DNA of 64,000 nucleotides from positions 5,178,267-5,242,266 of the forward strand of contig NZ_CP054919.1 in NCBI RefSeq assembly GCF_013364235.1. The letters are read 5' to 3'. Source of the stretch: Kitasatospora sp. NA04385. GTDB taxonomy: Bacteria; Actinomycetota; Actinomycetes; Streptomycetales; Streptomycetaceae. Shown one piece after another: positions 1-8,793 of this stretch (positions within the stretch are counted from its first letter, which is position 1; every line of letters begins with the position of its first letter). The notes beneath the pieces are model-generated. The model did no database searches and had not been told where the DNA came from. It worked only from the letters and a program-made list of their open reading frames with translations. A program made the translations under genes and the position numbers.

Positions 1-2373
1 CTGCGCGGCGTCCGCCTCGGCGCTCTCGCGCAGCTGCCCGGCCTCGGCGGTCGCGGCCGCGCGGACCTGCTCGGCCTCGCCGTCGGCGGCCTCCCGGATC
101 GCGGCGGCCTCGGCCAGCTTCTCGGCGGCCAGCGCCAGGTCGCGCTCCAGCCCGGCGCGGGCGGCCTCGCGGGCGGCGGCGGCCTCGCGCAGCGCCTCGG
201 CGGCGGCCTCGGCCCGCTGGGCGACGGCGCGGGCGGCGTCCTGGGCGTCGGCGCGGACGAGCCGCCCGGCCTCCTCGGCCTCGGCGCGGTACTGCTCGGC
301 CCACTGGGCGGTGTCGGCCCGCAGCGCCTCGGCGGCGGCGTCGGCCTCGGCCCGGACGGTGGCGGCCGCGGCGGCGGCCTGCTCGCGCAGCTCGGCGCCG
401 TGCCGCTCGGCGGCGGCCCGGGTCTCCTCGGCGGCGGCCTCGGCCGCCGCCAGCGTCTCGGTGCGGGCCTGCTCGGCGGCGGCGGTGATCTTCTCGCCCT
501 CGGCGCGGGCCCGGGCGAGCGTCTGCTCGGCCCGGCCCTGGACGGCGGCGGCCTGCTCGCGGGCCTCGGTGCGCAGCCGCTCGACCTCCTCGCCGGCGCC
601 CGAGCGCAGCGCGTCCGCGTCGGACTTGGCGCCGGTCAGCAGCTCCTCGGCCTGCTTCGCGGACTCCTCGACCTGCACCGCGGCCTGTCGGCGGGCCTCG
701 GCCCGGACCCGCTCGGCCTCCGCCTCGGCGGCGGCGCGGTGCTCCTCGGCCTGCTCGCGGGCCTGCGCGGCCTCGGCCTGCATCCGCTCCAGCTGCTCGC
801 GGATCGAGGCGGCGTCCTCCATGGCGGCGTTCTGCGCCTGCTCGACGGCCTCGCGGGCCTGCTCCAGCAGGGTGCCGGCCTCGGACTTGGCGTGCTCGAC
901 CAGCCGCTCGGCCTCCGCGGCGGCCTCGCCGCGGGTGGCCTCGGCGTCGGTGCCCGCCCGGGCGAGCACCTCCTCGGCCTGCTTGGCGGCGCGGGCCAGC
1001 CGCAGCGCCGCGTCCTTGGCGCCCTCGGCGCGGCCGGCCTCCTCCGCCTCGGTGCGGATCCGCTCGGCCTCGGCGGCGGCGGCCTCGCGCAGCGCGGCGG
1101 CCTCGGCCTCGGCGGCGGCCCGGCGCTCGGCGATCTCCGCCTCGGCCTCGGCGCGCAGCTCGCCCGCGACCGCCTCGGCGGAGCCGCGCAGCCGCTCGCT
1201 CTCCTCGCGGGCGGCGGCCTTGGCGGCGTCCGCCTCGGCCTGCACGGTGGCGGCGGCGGAGCGGATCAGCTCGGCCTCGCGGGTGGCGGCGGCCACCATC
1301 TTGGCGATCTCGGCGCGCGCGGTGGCGGAGCGCTGCTCGCTGGCGGCGGCGCCGTCGGCGACCTTGCGCTCGGCCTCGCTGGTGGCCTCGGCCTGGAGGC
1401 GTTCGGCGGCGGCGGTGGCCTCCTCGCGCATCCGGGCGGCCTCGGCGCGGGCCCGCTCGGTCTCGGCCAGGGCCTCGGCGCGCAGCCGCTCTATCTCGGC
1501 CTGGGCGTCGGCCAGGGCGGCCGCGGCGCGCTCCTGGTCGGCGCGGGCCTGCTGTTCGAGGGCGGTGATCTGGGCCTCGGCGGCGGCGAGCTTCTGCTCG
1601 GCGGCGGCGTGCGCGTCGGCCAGCTGCTGCTGGGCGGCGCCGAGGGCCGCGGCGCGGTGCTCCTCGGCCTGGGCACCGGTCTGCTGAGCCTGCTCGGAGG
1701 CGGCGCGCAGCAGGCGCTCGGCGTCGGTCTGGGCGCGCAGCAGGGCGGCCTCCGCCTGGGCCTGGGCCTCGCCGCGGGCGGCGTCGACGTCGGCGGCGGT
1801 CTGGGCGCGGGCCTGGTCGGCGAGGGCGGCGGCCTCGGCGCGGACGGCGGCCATCATCCGGTCGGCCTCGGCGCGGGCCTCCTGGAGCAGGCGCTGGGCC
1901 TCCTGCTCGGTGCCGGCCCGGGTCTGCTCGGCCCAGTTGACGTTCTCGTTGACGTGGCGCTCGGCGGCGGCCCGGAACTCGGCGAGCTCCTCCTCCAGCC
2001 GGCGGCGCCGGGTGGAGAACTCGGCCTCCAGCTGGGCGGTGCGCTCGGCGGCCTCGGCCATCATCCGCTGGGTGGCGGCCTGGGACTCGCGCACCGCGCG
2101 CTCGGCCTCCGCGCGCAGCGCCTCGGCCTGCATCTCGGCGTTGCGCAGGACCTGCTCGGCCTGGCCGGAGACGGAGTCGAAGGCGCGCGGCTGAGCGAGC
2201 TGCCGACGGGCCTCGTGCAGCTTGGCCCGGAGGACCTCCACCTGGTAGGCGAGGTCGTCGGCGTGCTCGATGGTCTTGTCCCGCTCCTTGCGGGCCTTCT
2301 CCAGCTCGGCCTCGAACTTGGAGAGGTGATCCTCAGCCTCGTAGCGGTCGTAGCCCCGCACTCCGCGGTCCAT
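1..2373 (-). CDS. scy: Scy-type polar coiled-coil scaffold protein (5' part only)
   Basis: Scy is a long coiled-coil protein that, in Streptomyces, helps organise the tip-growth complex with DivIVA and FilP. 791 codons are visible and the frame is still open at the window edge, so the C-terminus is missing. The start is an ATG with an AGGAG a few bases upstream. The N-terminus begins MDRGVRGYDRYEAEDHLSKF and continues into LAYQVEVLRAKLHEARRQL, close to the conserved Scy start as I remember it. The rest is almost wholly Ala/Glu/Arg/Gln with heptad spacing and no catalytic motif. The neighbouring epimerase and thiolase genes match the scy locus of S. coelicolor. The low complexity gives long spurious ORFs on the opposite strand. 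The family call is firm; the exact length cannot be known from here. Confidence 0.9.
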   Translation of the reverse strand, partial: MDRGVRGYDRYEAEDHLSKFEAELEKARKERDKTIEHADDLAYQVEVLRAKLHEARRQLAQPRAFDSVSGQAEQVLRNAEMQAEALRAEAERAVRESQAATQRMMAEAAERTAQLEAEFSTRRRRLEEELAEFRAAAERHVNENVNWAEQTRAGTEQEAQRLLQEARAEADRMMAAVRAEAAALADQARAQTAADVDAARGEAQAQAEAALLRAQTDAERLLRAASEQAQQTGAQAEEHRAAALGAAQQQLADAHAAAEQKLAAAEAQITALEQQARADQERAAAALADAQAEIERLRAEALAETERARAEAARMREEATAAAERLQAEATSEAERKVADGAAASEQRSATARAEIAKMVAAATREAELIRSAAATVQAEADAAKAAAREESERLRGSAEAVAGELRAEAEAEIAERRAAAEAEAAALREAAAAEAERIRTEAEEAGRAEGAKDAALRLARAAKQAEEVLARAGTDAEATRGEAAAEAERLVEHAKSEAGTLLEQAREAVEQAQNAAMEDAASIREQLERMQAEAAQAREQAEEHRAAAEAEAERVRAEARRQAAVQVEESAKQAEELLTGAKSDADALRSGAGEEVERLRTEAREQAAAVQGRAEQTLARARAEGEKITAAAEQARTETLAAAEAAAEETRAAAERHGAELREQAAAAAATVRAEADAAAEALRADTAQWAEQYRAEAEEAGRLVRADAQDAARAVAQRAEAAAEALREAAAAREAARAGLERDLALAAEKLAEAAAIREAADGEAEQVRAAATAEAGQLRESAEADAAQ

Positions 2374-2698
2374 CCATCTCCTGGTCGCGTCCTCGACCGG
2401 GCCGCCCCGTCCCGTGGTCCACGGGCGGGCCGGTTGGTCCTTGCAATCGCTCCGCCGTCCGGGTGGACTCCTGAGCGAAATGTTGCCTCTGGAGAATGGT
2501 GACAGATCCGAACGGCGACCGTCCGGCCGTGCCCGCGTCGTGGACTCCCCTGCGGTGCGCGGACCGTCGGTACCGGCGCACCTGGGCATTGTAGTGGGAG
2601 CCGGTCCCGGGGGAATGGGGGCGAGGTGCTTTTCGGAAGTTACCGACCGGTTCGTTACCGGCCGGTCCGCTTCCGCGGGAGCTCCGTACCCGAATCGG
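2374..2698. promoter_or_regulatory. Intergenic region carrying the scy promoter and the 3' flank of mce
   Basis: These 325 bases hold no convincing gene; the ORFs crossing them are Arg/Gly-rich shadows. The scy promoter must lie here, but no clear -10/-35 pair stands out. At 2639-2665 there is a direct repeat with a 15-base period, GTTACCGACCGG followed by GTTACCGGCCGG. Its GC-rich symmetry could also act as a weak terminator for mce, which ends at 2699. Confidence 0.4.
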
Positions 2699-3133
2699 TC
2701 AGTGTTCGGACGGGTCCGCGCTGGTGACCAGTTCGGTCAGCACGCCGCCGCAGTCCTTGGGGTGCAGGAAGGTGATCCGGGAGCCCATCGAACCGCGCCG
2801 CGGCTCGTCGTACAGCACCCGCACGCCCTTGCCCGCGATCGCGGCCGCGTCCCCGTCCACGTCGGCGGTGCCGAAGGCGACGTGGTGCACGCCCTCGCCG
2901 TTCTTGGCCAGCCACTTGGCGACGGTCGAGTCCTCCCGGGTCGGCTCCAGCAGTTGCAGGTAGGAGGCGCCGCCGTCCCCGGTGTCGTTGATCTTCAGCA
3001 TGGCCTCGCGGACGCCCTGCTCCTCGTTGACCTCGGTGTGGAACACCTCGAAGCCGTACGTCGCGCGGTAGAACTCGACCGTCCGGTCCAGGTCGAAGCA
3101 GGCGATGCCGATGTGGTCGATGCGGGTCAGCAC
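2699..3133 (-). CDS. mce: Methylmalonyl-CoA epimerase
   Basis: Interconverts (2R)- and (2S)-methylmalonyl-CoA, linking propionyl-CoA carboxylation to the B12-dependent mutase. The 144-residue product is one glyoxalase/VOC fold with paired beta-alpha-beta modules, starting LTRIDHIGIACFDLDRTVEF. The metal-binding His of DHIGIA and GVHHVAFGT and the C-terminal Glu of LTELV are in place. I chose the GTG at 3133 because GGAGG lies 5 bases upstream; a longer ATG form at 3172 adds a Pro-rich tail with no ribosome site. It is divergent from the thiolase gene, and MeaB follows, so the locus serves odd-chain and branched acyl-CoA metabolism. Confidence 0.93.
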   Translation of the reverse strand: MLTRIDHIGIACFDLDRTVEFYRATYGFEVFHTEVNEEQGVREAMLKINDTGDGGASYLQLLEPTREDSTVAKWLAKNGEGVHHVAFGTADVDGDAAAIAGKGVRVLYDEPRRGSMGSRITFLHPKDCGGVLTELVTSADPSEH

Positions 3134-3300
3134 GGTGTCCTCCGGGAGGGGTGGGACGGCGAGGGGTGGCACCCAGTGCAGCGCATCCCGGCGGCCGGGC
3201 GCCAGCAGCCCGTCCTGCGAGTCTGCTCACACGTTCCGGCCCTGTTCCGGCACGGTGTTCACTGGGGAGTGCCAGTAGCGCTGATCACACCGCCGCGGCG

Positions 3301-3329
3301 GTGACGCAGAGGTGACCGATCAGTACATT
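3301..3329 (+). promoter_or_regulatory. Probable vegetative promoter of the thiolase gene
   Basis: GTGACG at 3301-3306 and TACATT at 3324-3329 are separated by 17 bases, a good match to an actinomycete housekeeping promoter. Transcription would start near 3336, giving a leader of about 40 bases before the ATG at 3377. The assignment is from pattern only. Confidence 0.45.
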
Positions 3330-3376
3330 GACGGCATCCCCGTACCCTCTGGTCCGACGCGCGAAGGGGCTCGTCC

Positions 3377-4567
3377 ATGACTACTTCTGTGATCGTCGCA
3401 GGTGCCCGCACCCCGATGGGGCGGCTGCTCGGCTCGCTCAAGGGCTTCTCCGGGGCCGAGCTGGGCGGCTTCGCCATCAAGGCGGCCCTGGAGCGGGCCG
3501 GGATCACCGGCGACCAGGTCCAGTACGTGATCATGGGCCAGGTGCTCCAGGCCGGCGCGGGCCAGATCCCGGCCCGGCAGGCGGCGGTCAAGGCCGGCAT
3601 CCCGATGAACGTCCCGGCGCTGACCATCAACAAGGTCTGCCTCTCCGGGCTGGACGCGATCGCGCTGGCCGACCAGCTGATCCGGGCCGGCGAGTTCGAC
3701 GTCGTGGTGGCCGGCGGCCAGGAGTCCATGACCAACGCCCCGCACCTGCTGCCCAAGTCCCGCGAGGGCTTCAAGTACGGCGCGATCGAGATGCTCGACG
3801 CGATGGCGTACGACGGCCTGACCGACGCCTACGAGAACATCCCGATGGGCGAGTCCACCGAGAAGCACAACACCCGCCTCGGCATCGCCCGCGAGGTGCA
3901 GGACGCCATCGCCGCCGCCTCCCACCAGCGCGCCGCCAAGGCCCAGGCCGACGGCGTGTTCGAGGCCGAGATCGTCCCGGTCGCCGTCCCGCAGCGCAAG
4001 GGCGACCCGGTGCTGTTCAGCCAGGACGAGGGCATCCGCGCCGACACCACCGTCGAGGGCCTGGCCCGGCTGCGCCCCGCCTTCAGCAAGGACGGCACCA
4101 TCACCGCCGGCACCTCCTCGCAGATCTCCGACGGCGCCGCCGCCGTGGTGGTGATGAGCAGGGCCAAGGCCGAGGAGCTGGGCCTGAGCTGGATCGCCGA
4201 GATCGGCGCGCACGGCAACGTCGCGGGCCCGGACAACTCGCTGCAGTCGCAGCCGTCCAACGCGATCCGGCACGCGCTGGCCAAGGAGGGCCTGGAGGTC
4301 GGCGACCTCGACCTGATCGAGATCAACGAGGCCTTCGCCGCCGTCGCCCACCAGTCGACGAAGGACCTCGGCGTCAGCGACGAGATCGTCAACGTCAACG
4401 GCGGCGCCATCGCGCTCGGCCACCCGATCGGCATGTCCGGCGCCCGCGTGGTGCTGCACCTGGCGCTGGAGCTCCAGCGCCGCGGCGGCGGGGTCGGCGC
4501 GGCCGCGCTGTGCGGCGGCGGCGGCCAGGGCGACGCGCTGATCGTCAAGGTCCCCGCGCAGGGCTGA
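3377..4567 (+). CDS. Acetyl-CoA C-acetyltransferase (thiolase)
   Basis: Condenses two acetyl-CoA to acetoacetyl-CoA or cleaves it in fatty acid and ketogenic amino-acid breakdown. The 396-residue length is normal for the family. The nucleophilic Cys88 lies in INKVCLSG. The second active-site set is NEAFA, GHPIGMSG (His349) and the acid-base Cys379 in ALCGGGGQGDA. An AAGGGG ribosome site precedes the ATG. It is divergently transcribed from mce and followed 85 bases later by meaB on the same strand. The fold and catalysis are certain; the biosynthetic versus degradative role is inferred from context. Confidence 0.95.
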   Translation: MTTSVIVAGARTPMGRLLGSLKGFSGAELGGFAIKAALERAGITGDQVQYVIMGQVLQAGAGQIPARQAAVKAGIPMNVPALTINKVCLSGLDAIALADQLIRAGEFDVVVAGGQESMTNAPHLLPKSREGFKYGAIEMLDAMAYDGLTDAYENIPMGESTEKHNTRLGIAREVQDAIAAASHQRAAKAQADGVFEAEIVPVAVPQRKGDPVLFSQDEGIRADTTVEGLARLRPAFSKDGTITAGTSSQISDGAAAVVVMSRAKAEELGLSWIAEIGAHGNVAGPDNSLQSQPSNAIRHALAKEGLEVGDLDLIEINEAFAAVAHQSTKDLGVSDEIVNVNGGAIALGHPIGMSGARVVLHLALELQRRGGGVGAAALCGGGGQGDALIVKVPAQG

Positions 4568-4652
4568 CCGAACGTCCGAGGACCCCGCAGCGCCGTCGCG
4601 TACGGTGCTGCGGGGCGTCCGTCTTTTCCGCTGGCTGCGAGGAGCGATTTCG

Positions 4653-5606
4653 ATGGCCGATGTGGCGACGCTGGTCGAGCAGGCCCGGCAGGGCCGCCCC
4701 CGGGCGGTGGCCCGGCTGATCACCCTGGTGGAGAACGCCGCACCCGAACTGCGCGAGGTGATGGCGGCGCTCGCCCCGTACAGCGGGCGGGCCTACACGG
4801 TGGGCCTGACCGGCTCGCCCGGGGTGGGCAAGTCGACCTCCACCTCGGCGCTGGTCAGCGCCTACCGCCGGCTCGGCAAGCGGGTCGGGGTGCTGGCCGT
4901 CGACCCGTCCTCGCCGTTCTCCGGCGGCGCGCTGCTCGGCGACCGGGTGCGGATGCAGGAGCACGCCACCGACCCGGAGGTGTTCATCCGCTCGATGGCC
5001 ACCCGCGGCCACCTCGGCGGCCTGGCCTGGGCCGCCCCGCAGGCGCTGCGGGTGCTGGACGGGGCCGGCTGCGACGTGATCCTGGTGGAGACCGTCGGCG
5101 TCGGGCAGTCCGAGGTGGAGGTCGCCGCGCAGGCCGACACCTCGGTGGTGCTGCTGGCCCCCGGGATGGGCGACGGCATCCAGGCCGCGAAGGCGGGCAT
5201 CCTGGAGATCGGCGACGTGTTCGTGGTCAACAAGGCCGACCGGGACGGCGCGGACGCCACCGCCCGGGAGCTCAACCACATGCTCGGGCTGGGGGAGTCC
5301 CGGCAGGCCGGCGACTGGCGGCCGCCGATCGTCAAGACCGTGGCGGCCCGCGGCGAGGGCGTGGACGAGCTCGTCGAGGCGCTGGAGAAGCACCGCGGCT
5401 GGCTGGCCGAGACCGGCGAGCTGGACGCCCGCCGCCGGCGCCGGGCCGCCCAGGAGGTCGAGGCGATCACGCTGGCCGCGCTGCGCGCCCGGATCGGCGA
5501 CCTGCGCGGCGACCGGCACCTGGACGCGCTGGCCGGGCGGGTCGCGGCGGGCGAGCTCGACCCGTACGCGGCGGCCGACCGGCTGGTGGCCGAGCTGACC
5601 GCCTGA
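4653..5606 (+). CDS. meaB: MeaB-like GTPase, chaperone of B12-dependent acyl-CoA mutase
   Basis: A G3E-family P-loop GTPase (ArgK/MeaB) that gates cobalamin loading of, and protects, methylmalonyl-CoA or isobutyryl-CoA mutase. The 317-residue product has the Walker A motif GSPGVGKS at residues 54-61, ETVGVGQSEVEV at about 146-157, and the base-specificity motif NKAD at 193-196. The ATG at 4653 follows a GGAG site; an upstream start at 4605 has no ribosome site. Its natural client in this window is the isobutyryl-CoA mutase subunit at 18.4 kb. Confidence 0.93.
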   Translation: MADVATLVEQARQGRPRAVARLITLVENAAPELREVMAALAPYSGRAYTVGLTGSPGVGKSTSTSALVSAYRRLGKRVGVLAVDPSSPFSGGALLGDRVRMQEHATDPEVFIRSMATRGHLGGLAWAAPQALRVLDGAGCDVILVETVGVGQSEVEVAAQADTSVVLLAPGMGDGIQAAKAGILEIGDVFVVNKADRDGADATARELNHMLGLGESRQAGDWRPPIVKTVAARGEGVDELVEALEKHRGWLAETGELDARRRRRAAQEVEAITLAALRARIGDLRGDRHLDALAGRVAAGELDPYAAADRLVAELTA

Positions 5607-5634
5607 CAGCCCGCCGGGCCGCCCGCCCGCCGCG

Positions 5635-6153
5635 TCAGCCCCGGCCGCGGAGCCCGCGCAGGTGCTCGGCGATCGGGGCCAGGGCCGCGTACAGCGCGTC
5701 CAGCTGCTCGTCGGTGAGCCGGTCGATGAAGTGCTCGCGGACGCTGCGCACGTGGTCCGGGGCGACCTTGCGCAGCGTCTCCCAGCCGTGCTCGGTGAGG
5801 TGCGCGTACAGGCCGCGGCGGTCGCCCGGGCACTCCTGGCGCAGCACCAGGCCGGCCGTCTCCATCCGGGTGATCTGGTGCGAGAGCCGGCTCTTGGACT
5901 GCAGGGTGGCGGTGGCCAGATCGGTCATCCGCATCCGGCGGTCGGGGGACTCGGAGAGCACGACCAGGATCTCGTAGTCGTTGATGGCCAGGTTGTGGGT
6001 CTGCAGCTCCCGGCTCAGCTGGTGGTCGAGGAGCTTGCCGACCTCCAGGTGGGCACGCCACAGGCGCTGCTCGCGGGCGTCCAGCCACGGGGCCTCGGCC
6101 TCGCCCTCCGGGGCGGGGGAGACCTCGGGCGCTGCGGTCACGGGGTTGTCCAT
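5635..6153 (-). CDS. MarR-family transcriptional regulator
   Basis: A 172-residue winged-helix regulator. After an acidic, disordered N-terminus of about 25 residues come the MarR dimerisation helices, then NDYEILVVLSESPDRRMRM, the recognition region LQSKSRLSHQITRMETAGLV, and the wing signature CPGDRRGLYAHLTEHG. It is convergent with meaB and divergent from the metallo-beta-lactamase gene. A TATACT box ends 7 bases before the ATG and there is no Shine-Dalgarno, so the message is probably leaderless. An inverted repeat overlaps that promoter, which suggests autoregulation. The ligand is unknown. Confidence 0.9.
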   Translation of the reverse strand: MDNPVTAAPEVSPAPEGEAEAPWLDAREQRLWRAHLEVGKLLDHQLSRELQTHNLAINDYEILVVLSESPDRRMRMTDLATATLQSKSRLSHQITRMETAGLVLRQECPGDRRGLYAHLTEHGWETLRKVAPDHVRSVREHFIDRLTDEQLDALYAALAPIAEHLRGLRGRG

Positions 6154-6160
6154 GGCCCCG

Positions 6161-6201
6161 AGTATAGCCGAAGTTGTTCAATGTTGTACGAATTCACAAC
6201 T
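6161..6201 (-). promoter_or_regulatory. MarR promoter with overlapping inverted repeat
   Basis: On the minus strand TACAAC (6188-6183) and TATACT (6166-6161) are 16 bases apart, and the ATG at 6153 lies 7 bases beyond the -10, the spacing of a leaderless transcript. AGTTGT at 6172-6177 and ACAACT at 6196-6201 form an inverted repeat that spans the -35 and the spacer. A protein bound there would block the promoter, as expected of MarR autorepression. Confidence 0.5.
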
Positions 6202-6274
6202 CCGACCCGGGGCTCCGCTCCCGGCCCGGCCGGAATGCTCCGTTCCCGCACAACCGCCTTCCCGCCCGGCCGAG

Positions 6275-6336
6275 TTGAAACGCACATGTTCAATCCGTGG
6301 GCCGGAGTCGGACGGTGACACAGAGTTGGGCATAAT
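6275..6336 (+). promoter_or_regulatory. Operator-like repeat and -10 box of the metallo-beta-lactamase/conservon operon
   Basis: TTGAA (6275-6279) and TTCAA (6289-6293) form an inverted repeat. The octamer TGTTCAAT at 6287-6294 recurs at 6175-6182 inside the divergent MarR promoter, so both promoters may share a regulator. CATAAT at 6331-6336 lies 7 bases before the ATG at 6344, consistent with a leaderless start; no clear -35 is seen. Confidence 0.4.
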
Positions 6337-6343
6337 CGCGCCC

Positions 6344-7315
6344 ATGACGACGCGGAGCGCGCACTTCCATTCGATAGCCGACGGTATATACGCATGGCAG
6401 CCGCGGCAACGGGGTTGGGGACTGGCCAACTGCGGCCTGGTCACCGACGGCGGCACCGCGCTGTGGATCGACACCCCCTACGACCGCACCCTGGCCGGCG
6501 AGTTCCTGGCGCGCACCCGCGCCGTCCTCGCCCCCGGCGCCGAGGTCGAGCGGATCGTGGTCACCCACGCCAACGGCGACCACCTGTGGGGCGCCGGCGT
6601 CCTGCCCGGCGCCGAGGTGATCACCACCCGCGAGGCGCTGCACCACATCGCCTACGAGCCCACCCCCGAACAGCAGCACGCCCTGCTGCAGAGCCTCGAC
6701 GAGGACGACGCCACCGGCGCCTACCTGCACGAGCACTTCGGGTGCTTCGACTGGGCCGACACCCCGCCCGTCGTCCCCGACACCGTCTTCACCGGCGAGC
6801 TCGAACTCCGGGTCGGCGCCATCCCGGTGCAGGTCAGCAGCCTCCCGCCGGCCCACACCAGCGGCGACCTGATCGTCCACCTGCCCACCCGCTCCACCGT
6901 CTTCACCGGCGACGTGGTCTTCGGCTCCACCCCCGAGCACCCCGGCGACCACCCCGTGCACTGGGCCGGCCCGCTCGGCAACGTCATCGACGCCGTCGAG
7001 CGGCTGCTCGACACCGGCGCCGAGACCGTCGTCCCCGGCCACGGCCCGCTGCTCACCCGCGCCGACCTGCGCACCCACGCCGGCTACCTGCGCTACGTCC
7101 GCGACCGCGCGCACGCCCTGCACGCCGCCGGCGTCCCGGCCGCCGACGCCGCCCGCACCGTCATCGACGAGAACCGCTACCCCGAACTCGGGCTCCCCGA
7201 GCGGCTGCTGGTCACCATCGGCACCGAGTACCGGCACCTCGACGGCACCGAGGCGCCCGCCATGCTGGAGGTCGTCGGCCGGATGGCCCACCTGGCCAGG
7301 CAGCGCACCGCCTGA
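6344..7315 (+). CDS. Metallo-beta-lactamase-fold hydrolase
   Basis: A 323-residue MBL-fold protein. The metal-site motif is VVTHANGDHLWG, a degenerate HxHxDH in which the second His is Asn-Gly; the later ligands are in LPPAHTSGDLIVHL, VFTGDVVFG (Asp) and VVPGHGPLL (His). The variant first motif is found in quinoprotein-relay and alkyl-sulfatase-like branches, so the substrate is unclear. It has no signal peptide. The start lacks a Shine-Dalgarno and sits 7 bases after a -10-like box. The conservon begins 51 bases downstream on the same strand, so the two are probably co-transcribed, though an MBL gene is not a standard conservon member. Confidence 0.85.
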   Translation: MTTRSAHFHSIADGIYAWQPRQRGWGLANCGLVTDGGTALWIDTPYDRTLAGEFLARTRAVLAPGAEVERIVVTHANGDHLWGAGVLPGAEVITTREALHHIAYEPTPEQQHALLQSLDEDDATGAYLHEHFGCFDWADTPPVVPDTVFTGELELRVGAIPVQVSSLPPAHTSGDLIVHLPTRSTVFTGDVVFGSTPEHPGDHPVHWAGPLGNVIDAVERLLDTGAETVVPGHGPLLTRADLRTHAGYLRYVRDRAHALHAAGVPAADAARTVIDENRYPELGLPERLLVTIGTEYRHLDGTEAPAMLEVVGRMAHLARQRTA

Positions 7316-7366
7316 CCGACCCGCCCAGCGCCCCCGTCCCCGCAGCGACGACCCCCCGAGGACCCC

Positions 7367-8793
7367 ATGGTCGAGATCGTGCTCGCCCTGCTGGCCGGTG
7401 CCGCCCTGACCGCCGGACCCCTGCTGTGGTCCGTCCGGCGCGCCGTCCGCACCGCCCGAGCCGCCACCCAGCGCGCCGCCGAGAGCGAGAACCGCGCCCA
7501 GGGCGCCGAGGTCCGCGCCCGGGCCGCCGAGAACCGCGCCCGCACCGGCGAGGAGCGCTCCCGCGGCGCCGAGGCCCGGGCGCACGCCGCCGAGGCCCGG
7601 CACACCTCGCCGAGGCCCGACTGGCCGCCGCAGTCCGCGAGTTCACCCACCTCGCGCACGAGCGGCTGCCCGCCGCCGCCACCGCGCTCACCCACCCCCG
7701 CACGCCCGTCCCCGGCCCGCTCGACACCGCGGGCGGCAACGAGGAACTGCACCGCGCCCTGGACGCCGTGCTGGCCGCCGCCCTGCGCGCCGCGCTCGCC
7801 GAGCGCGAACGCACCGACGCCGCCGCCCGGGCCGCCCTGCGCGGCGCCGCCTCCAAGATCCAGGCCCTGCTGATCCAGGTCCGCTCGCTGCTGGAGGAGA
7901 TCCAGCTCTCCGTCGACGACCCCCGGCTGCTCGCCCTCGACTTCCGCAACGAACTCACCCTGCGCCGGGTGCAGTCCCTCGCGGTGCTCTCCGGCGCCTG
8001 GCCCGGCATGACCCGCGAGGACTCCCCGCTGGCCGAGCTCTGCGTCGGCGCGCAGTCCCGGGTCGCCGGGTACGCCCGCATCGAGATCACCAACCACCTG
8101 CGCGAACCCCGGCTCGCGGTGGCCGCCCGGGCCGCCGAGCCCGTCGCCATCGCGCTCGCCGAGATCCTCGGCAACGCCACCGCCTACTCCCACCCCGAGA
8201 CCCGGGTCGTGGTCGCCGTCGAACAGGGCAGCTCCGGCGCCCTGGTGGTGGTCGACGACATGGGCGTCGGCATGGAACCCGACCAGCTGGAGCGGGCCGG
8301 CGACCTGCTCGACGGCCAGGCCGAGGTGCTGCTCACCGAACTCGGCGACCCGCCGCAGGCCGGCTTCGCGGTGATCGGCCTGCTCTGCCGCCAGTTCGGC
8401 TTCGGCTGCCGGGTCGAGCCCTCCCCGTACGGCGGCGTCCGCGCCATCCTGCGGCTGCCCGCCGACCTGCTCACCCTGACCGACCCGGCCGCCCCGCTCT
8501 CCGCCCTCGCCCCCCGCCCGATCACCCAGAGCGCCCCGGTGTTCGACGCGGGGGACGCCCTGCCCACCCGCAAGCGCCGCACCCCCCGCGTCCCGCAGCA
8601 GGACGCGGCGTCCCCCCGCACCCAGCGGCAGGACGCGCCCTCCCCCCTCCCCGCCCCGGCTACCACCACCCCCGACCGGGCCCGCAGCGCGTGGTCGGCA
8701 CTCCAGTCCGGCACCGCCGCCGGACGCAGCGCCGCCGACCGCCCCGCGGCCCCCCAGGGACCCGCCGCACCCGAAGGAGTCGAAACCCCGTGA
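7367..8793 (+). CDS. cvnA: Conservon sensor-kinase-like protein CvnA (frameshifted near position 7600)
   Basis: First gene of a conservon. CvnA is a membrane-anchored, histidine-kinase-like ATPase that recruits CvnB-D. The N-terminus, in one frame, has a membrane segment (VEIVLALLAGAALTAGPLLW) followed by an Ala/Glu/Arg coiled coil. The body is in another frame, starting about AHLAEARLAAAVREF, with N-box EILGNATAYSHP, G1 box VVDDMGVGM and a Pro/Ser/Thr-rich tail. The span is 3n+2 bases. Restoring one G in the GG at 7599-7600 joins the frames as EARAHAAEARAHLAEARL, matching the preceding repeat. This is therefore either an assembly deletion or a recent mutation. The ATG has GAGGA just upstream; the stop overlaps the cvnB start. 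Confidence 0.85.

Noticed and set aside
311..2502. Long plus-strand open frames rich in Ala/Ser/Arg or Gly/Leu
   Set aside because: They are reverse-frame shadows of the Glu/Ala/Arg coiled-coil repeats of scy, with no domains or ribosome sites.
7590..7610. Programmed ribosomal frameshifting in cvnA
   Set aside because: No slippery heptamer with downstream structure was recognised, and three other genes show the same kind of one-base loss.
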